A DNA stretch of 64,000 nucleotides from Eriocheir sinensis (GCF_024679095.1 NC_066518.1:5360110-5424109), one strand, 5' to 3'; shown: positions 26,167 to 39,603, numbered from the stretch's first letter. The notes: generated from the letters alone by a model not told the origin. Numbers and translations are program-made.

Positions 26167-26572
26167 CATCTACTATTGCTACTAAAACTAATGTTCTTTT
26201 TTTGTTCTTTCACTTCTATTGCTGCCATAAAATAACTGACATGACGTGACCTTCCATGAACTTCAAACTAATTTCCTACGTGTTTTTCGAGACATTTTTT
26301 CCGGTTCACCTTTCATGAATACCTGCGATAGCTATCAGAGGGTGAACTTGGGTACGTTTTCCTTCTCCATCAGAGGGAACGTCGGTATTCTCAGACACCT
26401 CCGCCTCTCACATCACCTACTTTCAAAGGCCGAATAAGGAGATCAGTCGGGTTCTAATGAGTGTTTTCTTAAGGCTCATGATATAGAAGAATGGTCCAAC
26501 CACCCCCGAACATAGCTGGAAATCCTACGAAAGTCTTGTCAAATGAGTGTTCTTGGGCGCCGAAATGTTTAA

Positions 26573-26814
26573 CCCCTTGACTGCGGGTTTCCTACCAGAA
26601 GACCTCACCAAGCTACAGGAATGGAACAAATAGTGGCTGCTACAATTCAATGAAGAAAAATGTAGTCCTGTACCTTGGGAGGGGATATCCAGCACACCAA
26701 TACCACATGGGAAACACTCCACTATCCACCACAGAGGCAGAGAAAGACCTGGGACTGTATGTGGTACCAGGCTACCAGTGAAGGCGAAATCCGTGCCAAT
26801 CGCAGCGGACGGGC
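26573..26814. mobile_element. TTAA-flanked 242-bp insert, piggyBac-like termini
   Basis: Both flanks are TTAA, the target duplication of piggyBac-type transposons. The left end starts CCCCTTGACTGCGG and the right end, read inward on the minus strand, starts GCCCGTCCGCTGCG. Both fit CCC, four or five bases, CTGCG. The internal sequence is mostly a reverse-transcriptase fragment of a LINE. No transposase is present. The assignment rests on short termini and the empty-site comparison with the other MITE copies. Confidence 0.5.
26598..26768 (+). pseudogene. Non-LTR retrotransposon reverse-transcriptase fragment
   Basis: Frame 1 reads EDLTKLQEWNK, a TAG stop (26631-26633), then WLLQFNEEKC. After a one-base frame change it continues VLYLGRGYPAHQYHMGN, then TPLSTTEAEKDLGLYV. 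This is the stretch after the catalytic domain of many LINE reverse transcriptases (W-x2-x-FN-x2-KC ... LG ... Y-x-MG ... EKDLGV). The stop and frameshift make it a dead fragment. It differs from the LINE at 30.1 kb, which preserves a later part of the protein, so the family relationship is unknown. Confidence 0.85.
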
Positions 26815-27149
26815 TTAAGAATACAAGTCCCTTCGCTCCCTCGTGACATGAGTGACTGGTGCGTGTGGTCATCTTTCCCTCTCTCTCTAAAGTGGTATTT
26901 GCTTGCTCCATCGAACTCATTCCCTCACTTCCTTCTGCTAAGTTGAGGCGAGAGATATATATACTCGTGTACGTTGTTTCCCTCGTATAACACATCCTCT
27001 ACCACAGTTTGAGCGTTCCATTTCCTCTAGCATTCCCGTTATCACAAACTCATTTCAGCCCTAAAATTCATATGCTTTTATTATCAAGAGAATTTTAACT
27101 TTCATCTCAATACGGATGGTAAGTTATTTTCTCCATCAACAGTTTTCAT

Positions 27150-27289
<140 letters not shown>

Positions 27290-27596
27290 TTCGCGGACAG
27301 CTTCCTTTGGGGTCTCGGTACATCAAAGGGAATCGCTACCTAAGCTTTACAAGAAATTGAAACAGCATGAATGTTTGTGGAAATTTGAAGGGGGAGGCGC
27401 TAAAAATTCTCCTGCAGCCTTTTGAGCCTCCCACACCCCTGAGAGTGTGGCGGTGCGGGTGTCGACTTCACTGCAGCGTCTGTGTTGTGTCCAGGTGTGC
27501 CGCGAGCCGAGTTATCACCTGCCCTGTCCAAAGAGAGGTGAGGCATTTTTCTGCCGACCACGTAATAGAGTAAGCTGAATGATTACTACGCAAACA

Positions 27597-27657
27597 CCCC
27601 CCCACCCACCCACCCACCCACACCCACACCCACACCCACACCCACACACACACACAC
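27597..27657. repeat. (CCCA)n / (CCCACA)n / (AC)n compound repeat
   Basis: CCCA units run into CCCACA units, then AC. The motif is telomere-like only in being C/A-rich and does not match arthropod TTAGG telomeres. Confidence 0.9.
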
Positions 27658-27764
27658 GAACGCAACAAAAGAGAAACACACACACACTGTCCTTCACTAT
27701 TCGATATGCACCAGACACAGGTCGAGGCACCTTTGGGAGGAGAAAGTGTGCAGCCAATGTTTTG

Positions 27765-27766
<2 letters not shown>

Positions 27767-27828
<62 letters not shown>
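27767..27828. repeat. (GT)n microsatellite
   Basis: About 31 GT units. Confidence 0.97.
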
Positions 27829-27830
<2 letters not shown>

Positions 27831-28141
27831 GTGGGGTGGGGACAGTGAGTGGGGAGCGTCGTTCTTGCAAGGGTTCCCACAACACAAGGGACGCCCTCAG
27901 GTGGTAAATCATTCAACTCCTGCAGCTCAGCGTTAGTATGCAAGTTCACCTCAATCCCCCCCAAATACCTTGACTACAAGTTAATATTCATTCCTCATTA
28001 GTCATGCAGACTTTTCAATGGGTTAGGTTGGCAATGAACCAAAGCCACCTGTTCGGAGGCCACAATGTTAGTTTTTTTTATATATTTCCTGAGCCTTAGG
28101 TTTCATTCTTTCTCATTTTTTCTGTGTCGTGTCCTCGGGCA

Positions 28142-28159
28142 GGGGGGGGGGGGGGGGGG
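28142..28159. repeat. Poly(G) run
   Basis: Eighteen consecutive G on the plus strand. Confidence 0.95.
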
Positions 28160-28269
28160 ACCGTACAGCGAACATCCGCACCGGCGCTGCACCAGGCACA
28201 GGCTGGGACAGGCCCCTGCCAGCCACTGTCAGGAGCGACGCATACAGTCCATGTATGTTATATCAGTCT

Positions 28270-28338
28270 GTCTGCCTGTATGTATGTATGTATGAATGTA
28301 TGTATATATGTATGCATGTATGTATATGAATGTATGAC
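28270..28338. repeat. (ATGT)n microsatellite, degenerate
   Basis: ATGT/ATGA/ATAT tetranucleotides. Confidence 0.9.
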
Positions 28339-28646
28339 ATCGATCATACTGGGACTTCACACACCACACCCACACCTTTTGTTCAAGGGGGACAAATGGG
28401 CGGGAATACCGTCGACATCCCACACACAAACTCGCGTTATAATGAATGTCTGCTTTTATAAACTTTCCGACCTAATTTAACGCCACATTAGTCCGTGTGA
28501 CCCTCTCACCGATGGCGTAAATCATGGAAAGAAAATTTTATTAATTTTCATAATCCTTGTGTGTTCGTAAATCTCTGTCGTAACCACGTAATATGAAAAC
28601 ATGTAATATGTATATCGTCATGTGTATATAAGTGTATGACTGTATG

Positions 28647-29157
28647 TGTTGCGACACCCGGTCGGTGTCGCACAACAGGATGTTTAACAACACGTCGTGC
28701 TTTTGGCCGTGAGAAGCTGTGATGAGCTGACGCTAGATCAGCAAGGATCAGCAAATGATGACTTTCATCAGCAGTCATCAACCGGAAGCCACACCCTTCC
28801 GGGACGAATCAAGATGCAATAAAAAGGGCGATCAACGCAGAGAGGAGAGAAGACAGCGGGCAGCGGGCAGCGGGTGGTGATCAGCCGCTCCGCGCGCTGG
28901 GTGTGGCTTGCTTATCTTGGTGCGACTCGCTCACATAAATTATTGTGTAAGACTGTTAATATAATTAAAATTCAAAAACACGCTTTTAATGTCCTTGTGA
29001 GAGAGAGAGAACTAAAGTGAACTAAAGTGAAATTATAACGGCTACCGCTCGGCCACACACATCACTTAACAAAAAGGCTATTGTGTTATCTCACCTACTA
29101 CAATCAACTTGTGAAGCAGGCCACGGTAACACCGGCCCTGTGACGAGTGAGACAACA
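28647..29157 (+). mobile_element. Candidate solo LTR (about 511 bp)
   Basis: The segment begins TGTTGCGACACC, immediately forming a short hairpin with GGTGTCGCACAACA, and ends GAGACAACA, so its edges are TGTTG and CAACA. Flanking five bases are GTATG on the left and GTTTG on the right, a 4/5 match as expected for a decayed 5-bp target duplication. Inside are CAATAAAAAGGG (28818 onward), which could be a TATA- or poly(A)-type signal, and GA-rich sequence. No gag-pol or primer-binding site follows, hence solo. LTR retrotransposons of the Gypsy type commonly have TG...CA ends and 4-6 bp duplications. The alternative is an unrelated palindrome by chance. Confidence 0.45.
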
Positions 29158-29290
29158 GTTTGCGCCTTGAACTTAACACTTAACACCAACTACCTTTAAA
29201 AAGTACACTTAAAAAAGGGTAACAATTGAAAACCTTTCTTAAGACGTAAAACAAAAGCTTAGAAAAAAATATGAACGAGTGTTACTCTCA

Positions 29291-29372
29291 TTTTTTTTAC
29301 AGCAAAGGAGTCAGTTCAAGGGGATAAGAATAAAGGTAACAAATGTGAAAAAAAGCCTGCTACTGTATTTAA
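29291..29372 (-). mobile_element. LINE 3' tail fragment, minus strand
   Basis: Poly(T), CAGCAAAGGAGTCAGTTCAAGG, GGTAACAAATGTGAAAAAAAGC and CTGCTACTG. It is truncated before the GCTGCTCC block. Confidence 0.8.
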
Positions 29373-29769
29373 ATAACAATCCAGCAAGAAACGCTTTAGT
29401 ATTAAACGATTTGACAGGAACCACGAGTGGCACCCAACAACGCACGAGCACCTCCGCTCAAAACACCTGGGTACACATAATTATTAACACTTCGTGAACA
29501 TTCATAACTGTCGAAAAAAGACTCCGCCAAGTTGGGACGAGTCTGAAGGAAAACTAATCACCGACGCTTATTCATGCTTCAAAGTGAACCCCGGGTGAGG
29601 GTACGGAATGGGGCGGGGCGCTGTCTCCTTTATTCTCTCACCTTGGCGGCGGCTGTTCACCTGCACCGAGTAGAGCTACACAGCGACACCAATTTTCTTT
29701 CCTACATTACCACTCGGCACCTAATTCCTTCTCTTCTTTAGTTTGGGGTACCTATTCTTCCACTCCCGA

Positions 29770-29872
29770 AATTGTCCTATCTTTCGGCCACTCCTCTAAC
29801 TCTTTTTAGGAGCAGTGAGTAGCGGGTCTTTTTTTCACATTTGTTTCCTTTTTTTATGCCTTTGAACCTTCC
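29770..29872 (+). mobile_element. LINE 3' tail fragment, plus strand
   Basis: Reads TTGTCCTATCTTTCGGCCAC, TCTTTTTAGGAGCAGTGAGT, AGCGGGTC, poly(T), TTGTTTCC and TGCCTTTGAAC. It lacks the CTCCTCTGCTGT-poly(A) end, and minisatellite sequence resumes with CTTCCCTAAGTTTGGC. Confidence 0.8.
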
Positions 29873-30075
29873 CTAAGTTTGGCATACCTTCTTCTTCTCT
29901 ACCTTTCCTAAGACACTAAACAATCTCATTCCTATACTCTATCCTGAAACAGTGGTACTAATCCTCTTTGCTACACCTTCGGCACCTTCCTCGTCCTCTT
30001 TACTTGAGTTTGGCATACCTCCTCTTCTCTACCTTTCCTAAGACACTAAACAACCTCACATCCTCGGCCTATCCT

Positions 30076-30740
30076 TAACTCAAAATCTCAACTGAAAACT
30101 TCATATCTCCTCTCTCGCTAAATCAGCTTCCTCGAGGTTGGGCGTTCTGTATCGTCTCCGCCAGTTCTTCTCCCCCGCGCAGTTGCTATCCATATACAGG
30201 GGTCTTGTCCGCCCTCGTATGGAGTATGTATCTCACGTGTAGGGGGGCTCCACTCACACAGCTCTTCTGGACAGAATGGAGGCTAAGGCTCTTCGTCTCA
30301 TCAGCTCTCCTCCTGATAGTCTTCTACCTCTTAAATTCCGCCGCGATGTTGCCTCTCTTTCTATCTTCTATCGATATTTCCACGCTGACTGCTCTTCTGA
30401 ACTTGCTAACTGCATGCCTCCCCCACTCCCGCGGCCCCGCTGCACTCGACTTTCTACTCATGCTCATCCCTATACTGTCCAAACCCCTTATGCAAGGGTT
30501 AACCAGCCTCTTCACTCTTTCATCCGGGGCCCTTACGCTGGTAAACTCTGGAACAATCTTCCTTCATCTGTATTTCCTCCTGCCTACGACTTGAACTCTT
30601 TCAAGAGGAGGGTATCAGGACACCTCTCCTCCCGAATTTGACCTTGCTTTTGGCCACCTCTTCTGATTCTTTCATGGGAGCAGCGATTAGCGGGCTTTTT
30701 TTATTACAGTTTTTTTTGTGCCCTTGAGCTGCCTCCTTTG

Positions 30741-30774
<34 letters not shown>
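30076..30774 (+). mobile_element. Non-LTR retrotransposon (LINE), 5'-truncated, with poly(A) and 8-bp target duplication
   Basis: The insert is bounded by CCTATCCT on both sides (30068-30075 and 30775-30782), with an intact unit of the host minisatellite as the empty-site reference. It holds the last part of the reverse-transcriptase ORF, a 3' UTR of about 105 bp with the AGCGGGC-poly(T) block and TGCCTCCTTTGTTGT, and a poly(A) of about 31 bases. This is the classical product of target-primed reverse transcription. The long uninterrupted poly(A) and perfect duplication point to a recent insertion. Clade not assigned: the retained part lacks the catalytic YADD region. Confidence 0.95.
30113..30641 (+). 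pseudogene. LINE reverse-transcriptase C-terminal region, one in-frame stop
   Basis: The frame reads LGVLYRLRQFFSPAQLLSIY, RGLVRPRMEYVSHV, a TAG at 30240-30242, then GGSTHTALLDRMEAKALRLI, SLSIFYRYFHADCSSELAN and, at the end, LWNNLPSSVFPPAYDLNSF before a TGA at 30639-30641. The TAG replaces a Trp (TGG) that is intact in the copy at 48.5 kb. The order Y-R-x-L-x-R-P-x-x-E-Y ... A-x-R-L-I ... F-Y-R-Y ... L-W-N-x-L-P is typical of the region after the LINE polymerase domain. The 5' part of the ORF is absent through truncation. Confidence 0.93.
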
Positions 30775-30777
<3 letters not shown>

Positions 30778-31395
30778 ATCCTGAAACAGTGGTACTAATC
30801 CTCTTTGCTACACTACTGCTCGACACCTTCCTCGTTCTCTTTACTTGAGATTGATATACCTCCTCTTGCATAGCTTTCCTAACACATCGAACTGCTCACA
30901 TCTCATGTGCTATCCTGACACAGCAGCACCAATCCCCTTTCTTACGCTAGAGCTCGGCACCTTCCTCTTTTTCTTTAGTTTAGTGTGATATACCTCTTCT
31001 TCTACAGTCTACACCTTCCCTAAGACACTAAACTATACCTCATCTCTTCCTGTATGCTATCCTGACACAGCAGCACCAATCCCCTTTCTTATGCAAGAGC
31101 TCGGCACCTTCCTCTTTTTCCGTAGTTTAGTTTGATATAGGTACCTCTTTTTCTACAGTCTACACCTTCCCCAAGACACTAAACTATACCTCACATCTTC
31201 CTGTATGCTATCCTGACACAGCGGCACCGATCGTCTCTCCTACGCTCCAGTTCGTCACCTTCCTCTTCCTCTTTACTTCACTTTGCCATGCCTCTTCTTC
31301 TCTAACTTTCCTAAAACACTGAAGTATCTCACAGCTTCATGTAATCTATCCTGAAGCAGCGGTACCAATCCTCTTTGCTACATTACAGGTGGTAT

Positions 31396-33142
31396 AATTC
31401 TCTTCATTGATTTCTTAAGATCAAATTCTCACTTTTGATATGTCATAACACTCCTCTAAGGCTCTTTAGGCCTCATTAAGCATAGGTGCTACTACTGGTT
31501 TGCCTTATAGGTAAATAAAACTTATCTCATCCGAGTTCGAGGCTAACACAAGTTTCTTCCAAAGCTTCTGCTGACTCACCGGCGTTGCATTTGTTGTGGC
31601 TTCTCTTCATCGCCAACCTAATTGTACACAAGCTGTTATTACTGACATCTACTGTTAACTTGTTATTATTATTTAGCTGTAGATCCTGATATTACGAAAG
31701 GGAACATTTTTGTACATTTCCATAACATAGAGAAAATATTGCATAGATACCAAGCATGCATTATCGAGTTTACTACAGAGAATTTAAAATGCTGTAAAGA
31801 TCATGTGACCATTCCGTCAGCTCTGTTTCAACAGCGGAACAAGGCTCTGAATTTTTAAAGCAGTCAGCCGTGGCGGTGTCTGACGCATTCAGTGGAATTC
31901 CTCTCCCTGTTCACGCACTAGTCTTGCTTCCACAATTAAATAACGCTGCCACTCTTTCCTCCACATAAAAGGAAAATTCATTCATGTAGAAATCACTCCA
32001 GTACGATGAACATGGAGAGACAGTTCGTAACTTTTAGATTGCATTTATGCTGCGTCTATAATTTTGCTTTCCATTCGTCTTCTTATTTAGGCCACATACA
32101 TTACTTCATTTCCCATTCGTCTTTCACTGATGTGGCTTGAGCCTGATTTTCATACGGTTATCGCGAAGATGTGGCCGATCTTTCCCCACCGATCCCCCTG
32201 ATGTCCCTTCGTCCGGTCAAAGAGTTCTTGCAACACTAAATATAAAGTTATACACGGAGGACTTAATCTCTACTTCATGGATGTCCGCGGGGGCACCTGC
32301 TTGTTTTACTATAGTTTTTTTGGTTGTATGCTTGTTTGCTTCATCCTGTTTTACATTTTCTTACTGACTCGAATATTTCCGGCACATCTTTTGCATTTGC
32401 CCGCCATTTCTTTCGTCAGGAGGTCCTTTCCTGCAACTTTCGCCCTCCTGTTTGCACGCACGTTTTATTTGGCGCAGACTGGCAATGCAGCAGGAGTCGG
32501 GCTGGCATTCATGTAGGAAGAATACATAAGATTTGCATAATTACATTTTCTCTGGTTATTTCAGCCTCGCCGGAGTGGCCTCGGCGGTGGCGCTCAGCCA
32601 CGGGTGTTGGTGTTGGCCGCTGCGTCGCGTCGGGGCGGCGGCTTTGTCGACACAAGAATATCTTTCGGTGTATCTTTTGAACCAACGTTAAGGCGTCACA
32701 TTAGTATCCTGCTCCCTAAAAAGTGAGGCGCTCACTGCAGCATAGGGCACTGACGATGTCACTTTGTGTCCAAGATTTTTTTCCAGCGTGCAATGCTAAC
32801 TGCATTACGCTGATGGGGTAGCGGTGCTGCGCGCAGGTGTTGCGCCGCGGGTGATACGGTCTGGTCAATAAATATGTCGACTTGGGGGGCAACGGCCGCC
32901 ATCAACGGTCTCGTCACAAAGTATTCAACTTGCGAAATAACACTAATTCACCCAGTATTTTTGTAAACAAGAAAAAATATCAACTGGCGAGAAACTGATG
33001 ATTTGCGTCACATCATATTCATGGAACTATACCAGCTGATGTGTGGGGGCGACCTCTGAGAGCGACAGGTGAAGAGCAGTTATAGGAAATTGAAGTAAAA
33101 AGAAAGGGGTTAGACTGCCAGAGGAACACTTCATTCCCTTAC
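31396..33142. other. Unannotated sequence
   Basis: AT-rich with a GC-rich patch at 32.56-32.65 kb. The frames at 32137-32680 have no recognisable domain. No repeat shared with the rest of the window was noticed. Confidence 0.4.
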
Positions 33143-33211
33143 CTTGTTTTCATCTCGTACATCCTTGCGTAGTGTCTCACTGATGGCAGCTTCGAGAAAC
33201 GAAAGACTGAT
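33143..33211 (-). CDS. Candidate 69-nt internal exon, identity uncertain
   Basis: On the minus strand a 69-nt open segment runs from a weak acceptor (TTTTGAAAG) to a donor of the form AAG|GTAAG. It encodes ISLSFLEAAISETLRKDVRD followed by ENK in phase 0. The amphipathic EAAISETLRKD stretch has the look of real coding sequence. It loosely resembles the helix ahead of the metal-binding segment in alkaline phosphatases (QAQETL type in vertebrates), and it lies on the same strand upstream of the exon at 22.7 kb. However, I could not find the FLGDGM exon that should lie between them, so the link is only a hypothesis. The acceptor lacks a good pyrimidine tract. Confidence 0.28.
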
Positions 33212-33914
33212 CTTTCAAAATTAAAAAATGCCTAACCTTGCAATGTGACCTTAGCAATTCTTTGTCGGTCCGGTATTTGAAACAGTGTGGACCCCAAGTG
33301 AGCTTCCGGCTAGTTCAGGACATCTATGCAGAGGATTCTTTACAGATTAAGAGCATGACAGGGTGAGGGGCGAGGGCTGGTACAGAGTGATAACCGACAG
33401 AGGCGCAGAGCAGAGGTTTGGGTCGACATTTTTCGAAACCGAGGGAAAACAAGGAAAAAAAAAAAAATCTTATTCTTAGCTCCTTCGGCCAACCGATGCT
33501 TCGCAACAAAACAAAGTAGGAAAGTCTTGCAAAGAGTCAGCCACGTCCCAGTAAGTCTTCTACCAGTTACCCCATTTTTAATTTCCTTAATGAATAGTTA
33601 AGTAATTTGTAGAAAGCCACTGTACGAGTAAGCACGCTCAGGCACTAAAACGATTTCAACCACACACTAACACCAGGGCGACAGACGAAGGAAAAAAGGG
33701 CAGGCGGCGCGTCTACCACTCTGGCACCGCCGAGCATTTTGTGCCTCCACGTGATCACCTCGCCGTCCCACTCAGGGTAATCACTTTACGCCACGCCAAG
33801 GAAAACGGGAAACACGCAAATTCCGATTAAGTAAAACATCGATCACCGAAACATAGATGAGAAAAATTCGCCTCCGGAAAGGAAATTTAATCGTTGTGAA
33901 GATTTTTTCTGACT

Positions 33915-33916
<2 letters not shown>

Positions 33917-33966
<50 letters not shown>
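33917..33966. repeat. (AC)n microsatellite
   Basis: About 25 AC units. Confidence 0.96.
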
Positions 33967-33968
<2 letters not shown>

Positions 33969-34176
33969 GCACACATTTTATGCCTGAAAACTACATCCGA
34001 GGCTCCAGCTCTAAATCTACATAAAAAAAAAAAAAAATCGTTCATGAGTTAAGGTTCCAGTGTAAATCATGCTACTGGATTTACAGAAAACCGCACACAC
34101 AAAAATACACACCCGTAACAAATACACACATACATACATACGCACGCACACACACTGGCAAACATGCAAACATACA

Positions 34177-37306
<3,130 letters not shown>

Positions 37307-37549
37307 CTTTGACCTATCCTTCACTTTTTTTTTTTTTTTTACAACAAAGGAGACAGCTCAAGGGCACAAAAAAAGGAAACAATAATAATAAAAAGCCCGC
37401 TACTCGCTGCTCCTTCTATCCTTCACTACTTTGACCTTCTATCCTTCACTGCTTGGACCTTCTATCCTTCACTACTTTGACCTTCTATCCTTCACTGCTT
37501 TCACCTTCTATCCTTCACTACTTTGACCTTCTATCCTTCACTATTTTTG

Positions 37550-37550
<1 letters not shown>
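37307..37550. repeat. 23-bp minisatellite, about six units, with LINE tail at its left edge
   Basis: The unit CTTCTATCCTTCACTACTTT plus GAC repeats from 37412 to about 37548. A matching partial unit (GACCTATCCTTCACT) stands left of the LINE tail at 37325-37412, so the tail sits inside the array with a possible CTATCCTTCACT duplication. Confidence 0.9.
37325..37412 (-). mobile_element. LINE 3' tail fragment, minus strand
   Basis: Poly(T), CAACAAAGGAGACAGCTCAAGG, an A-rich spacer, then GCCCGCTACTCGCTGCTCC. It is truncated just after the GCTGCTCC block. Confidence 0.87.
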
Positions 37551-38166
<616 letters not shown>

Positions 38167-38404
38167 ACACATCATAGTCTTCACGTCTTTTTATCCGGCA
38201 TAGTAATTAAGTTCCGTTCTCTCTTGTTAATTACTTCCTTTATAGTAGGGACGGTGACATTCTGTTCGTCTAAATGTATATAGTTTTTTTCCGTTGGCTT
38301 TCTGGTGATTTAAGTACCTCTTCTCCGTCTCTCGAGTCGCTCCCTTTCAGATCCTTTCCATGTTATGTAGCACGCAGCGGTAGACTTCTCGGGTAAGTAG
38401 TATC

Positions 38405-38570
38405 AGGTCACCCCTCTCTTTTAGTCTCTCGTTAATGGTGGCGTGAGTTTGTTTTGCTTTAGGGATTCTTTTTAGGTGACATTAGTACTTTTCTCCCACC
38501 AGGTCACCCCTTTCCTTTGGTCTCTCGTTAATGGTGGCGTGAGTTTGTTCAGCTTCAGGGACTCTCGCCA
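38405..38570. repeat. 96-bp tandem duplication
   Basis: AGGTCACCCCTCTCTTTTAG then TCTCTCGTTAATGGTGGCG then TGAGTTTGTT occurs at 38405 and again at 38501 with few changes. Confidence 0.9.
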
Positions 38571-38598
38571 CAGAAATCTTCCATGAATAGTCGGTATT

Positions 38599-38674
38599 TT
38601 CTTTTCTGCTGTAAAGGAAACAGCTTAAGGGCAGAAATATATAAGATGAAAAAAGCCCGCTAATCGCTGCTTCT
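38599..38674 (-). mobile_element. LINE 3' tail fragment, minus strand (first of tandem pair)
   Basis: TTTTCTGCTGTAAAGGAAAC, AGCTTAAGGGC, GAAAAAAGCCCGCTAATCGC and TGCTTCT. It lies immediately before a second tail in the same orientation. Confidence 0.8.
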
Positions 38675-38675
38675 A

Positions 38676-38790
38676 TTTTTTTTTACATTAAAGGAGTCAG
38701 TTCAAGGGCATAAAAAAGGAAACAAATATGAAAAAAAGCCCGCTACTCACTGCTACTAAAAAGAGTTAGAGGAGTGGCCGAAAGATAGGT
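38676..38790 (-). mobile_element. LINE 3' tail fragment, minus strand (second of tandem pair)
   Basis: Poly(T), CATTAAAGGAGTCAGTTCAAGG, AAACAAATATG, GCCCGCTACTCACTGCTAC, AGAGTTAGAGGAGTGGCCG and AAAGATAGG. Its right edge (GAGTGGCCGAAAGATAGGT) resembles the start of each unit of the adjoining minisatellite. Confidence 0.85.
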
Positions 38791-38808
38791 ATAATAAAAT
38801 GAAGTGGA

Positions 38809-39603
38809 GATGAGTGGCCAAAAGGGAGGTCAAAGAGTCTACCAGTCTACCTGTCTACCTCTCTCACTCCTACCTCTCCAAAAAATATTGTGCAAGCATC
38901 TCTCTCTCAGTTATCCTGTTTCAGCGTTGGTGTTGGGAGGTGTCTACTGGTGGTGTTGATGAGTGGCCAGAAGAGTGGTCAATGAGTCTACCAGTCTACC
39001 TGTCTACCTCTCTCACTCCTACCTCTCCAAAAAATATTGTGCAAGCATCTCTCTCTCAGTTATCCTGTTTCAGCGGTGGTGTTGGGAGTTGTTTACTGGT
39101 GGTGTTGATGAGTGGCCAAAAGAGAGGTTAAAGAGTCTACCAGTCTACCTGTCTACCTCTCTCACTCCTACCTCTCCAAAAAATATTGTGCAGGCATCTC
39201 TCTCAGTTATTCTGTTTCAGTGGTGATATTGGGAGTTGTTTACTGGTGGTGTTGATGAGTGGCCAGAAGAGTGGTCAAAGAGTCTACCAGTCTACCTGTC
39301 TACCTCTCTCACTCCTACCTCTCCAAAAAATATTGTGCAAGCATCTCTCTCTAGGTTATCCTGTTTCAGCGGTGGTGTTGGGAGTTGTTTATTGGTGGTG
39401 TTGATGAGTGGCCAGAAGAGTGGTCAAAGAGTCTACCAGTCTACCTGTCTACCTCTCTCACTCCTACCTCTCCAAAAAATATTGTGCAAGCATCTCTACC
39501 TGTCTACCTCTCTCACTCCTACCTCTCCAAAAAATATTGTGCAAGCATCTCTCTCTAGGTTATCCTGTTTCAGCGGTGGTGTTGGGAGTTGTTTACTGGT
39601 GGT
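38809..39603. repeat. 149-bp minisatellite, about five units
   Basis: Units start GATGAGTGGCCAAAAGAG at about 38809, 38958, 39107, 39254 and 39403. Each then carries TCTACCAGTCTACCTGTCTA, CTCCAAAAAATATTGTGC and GTTTACTGGTGGTGTT. The last unit has an internal duplication of about 58 bp. As 149 is not a multiple of three, each plus frame gives a different mixture of the same peptides, so the frames are not genes. The unit start matches the adjacent LINE tail (GAGTGGCC-AAAGA-AGGT), which suggests that the array incorporated retroelement sequence. Confidence 0.95.

Larger units (their letters stand above)
26382..26830 (+). mobile_element. MITE-like element, GGGCCC-type family, copy C, split by an insert
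   Basis: The left part (26382-26572) carries CGGTATTCTCAGACACCTCC, GCCTCTCACATCACCTACTT, GATCAGTCGGGTTCTAATGA and GGGCGCCGAAATGTTTAA. It stops at TTAA (26569-26572). The expected right terminus resumes at TTAAGAATACAAGTCCC (26815 onward), 242 bp later. The element is therefore interrupted by a TTAA-flanked insert. Confidence 0.72.
29690..31395. repeat. About 130-bp minisatellite, interrupted by two LINE insertions
   Basis: Diverged units share CTCGGCACCTTCCTC, TTTAGTTTGGTATACCTC, CCTTCCCTAAGACACTAAAC and TATCCTGACACAGCAGCACC. About eight units are visible. One is split by the tail at 29770-29872 and another by the 699-bp LINE at 30076-30774. Units right of the insertions (30775-31395) continue the same register. 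Confidence 0.88.

Noticed and set aside
27597..27657. C/A-rich repeat considered as an interstitial telomere
   Set aside because: The units are CCCA and CCCACA, not CCTAA or CCCTAA, so it is an ordinary microsatellite.
29648..29681. Minus-strand 34-nt segment between TGTGTAG and GTGAG, encoding LYSVQVNSRRQ, considered as a micro-exon
   Set aside because: Very short, with a weak acceptor lacking a pyrimidine tract and no recognisable protein match. It is likely chance.
38809..39603. Regularly spaced repeats considered as a CRISPR array
   Set aside because: Units are directly abutting 149-bp copies with no unique spacers, and the genome is eukaryotic.
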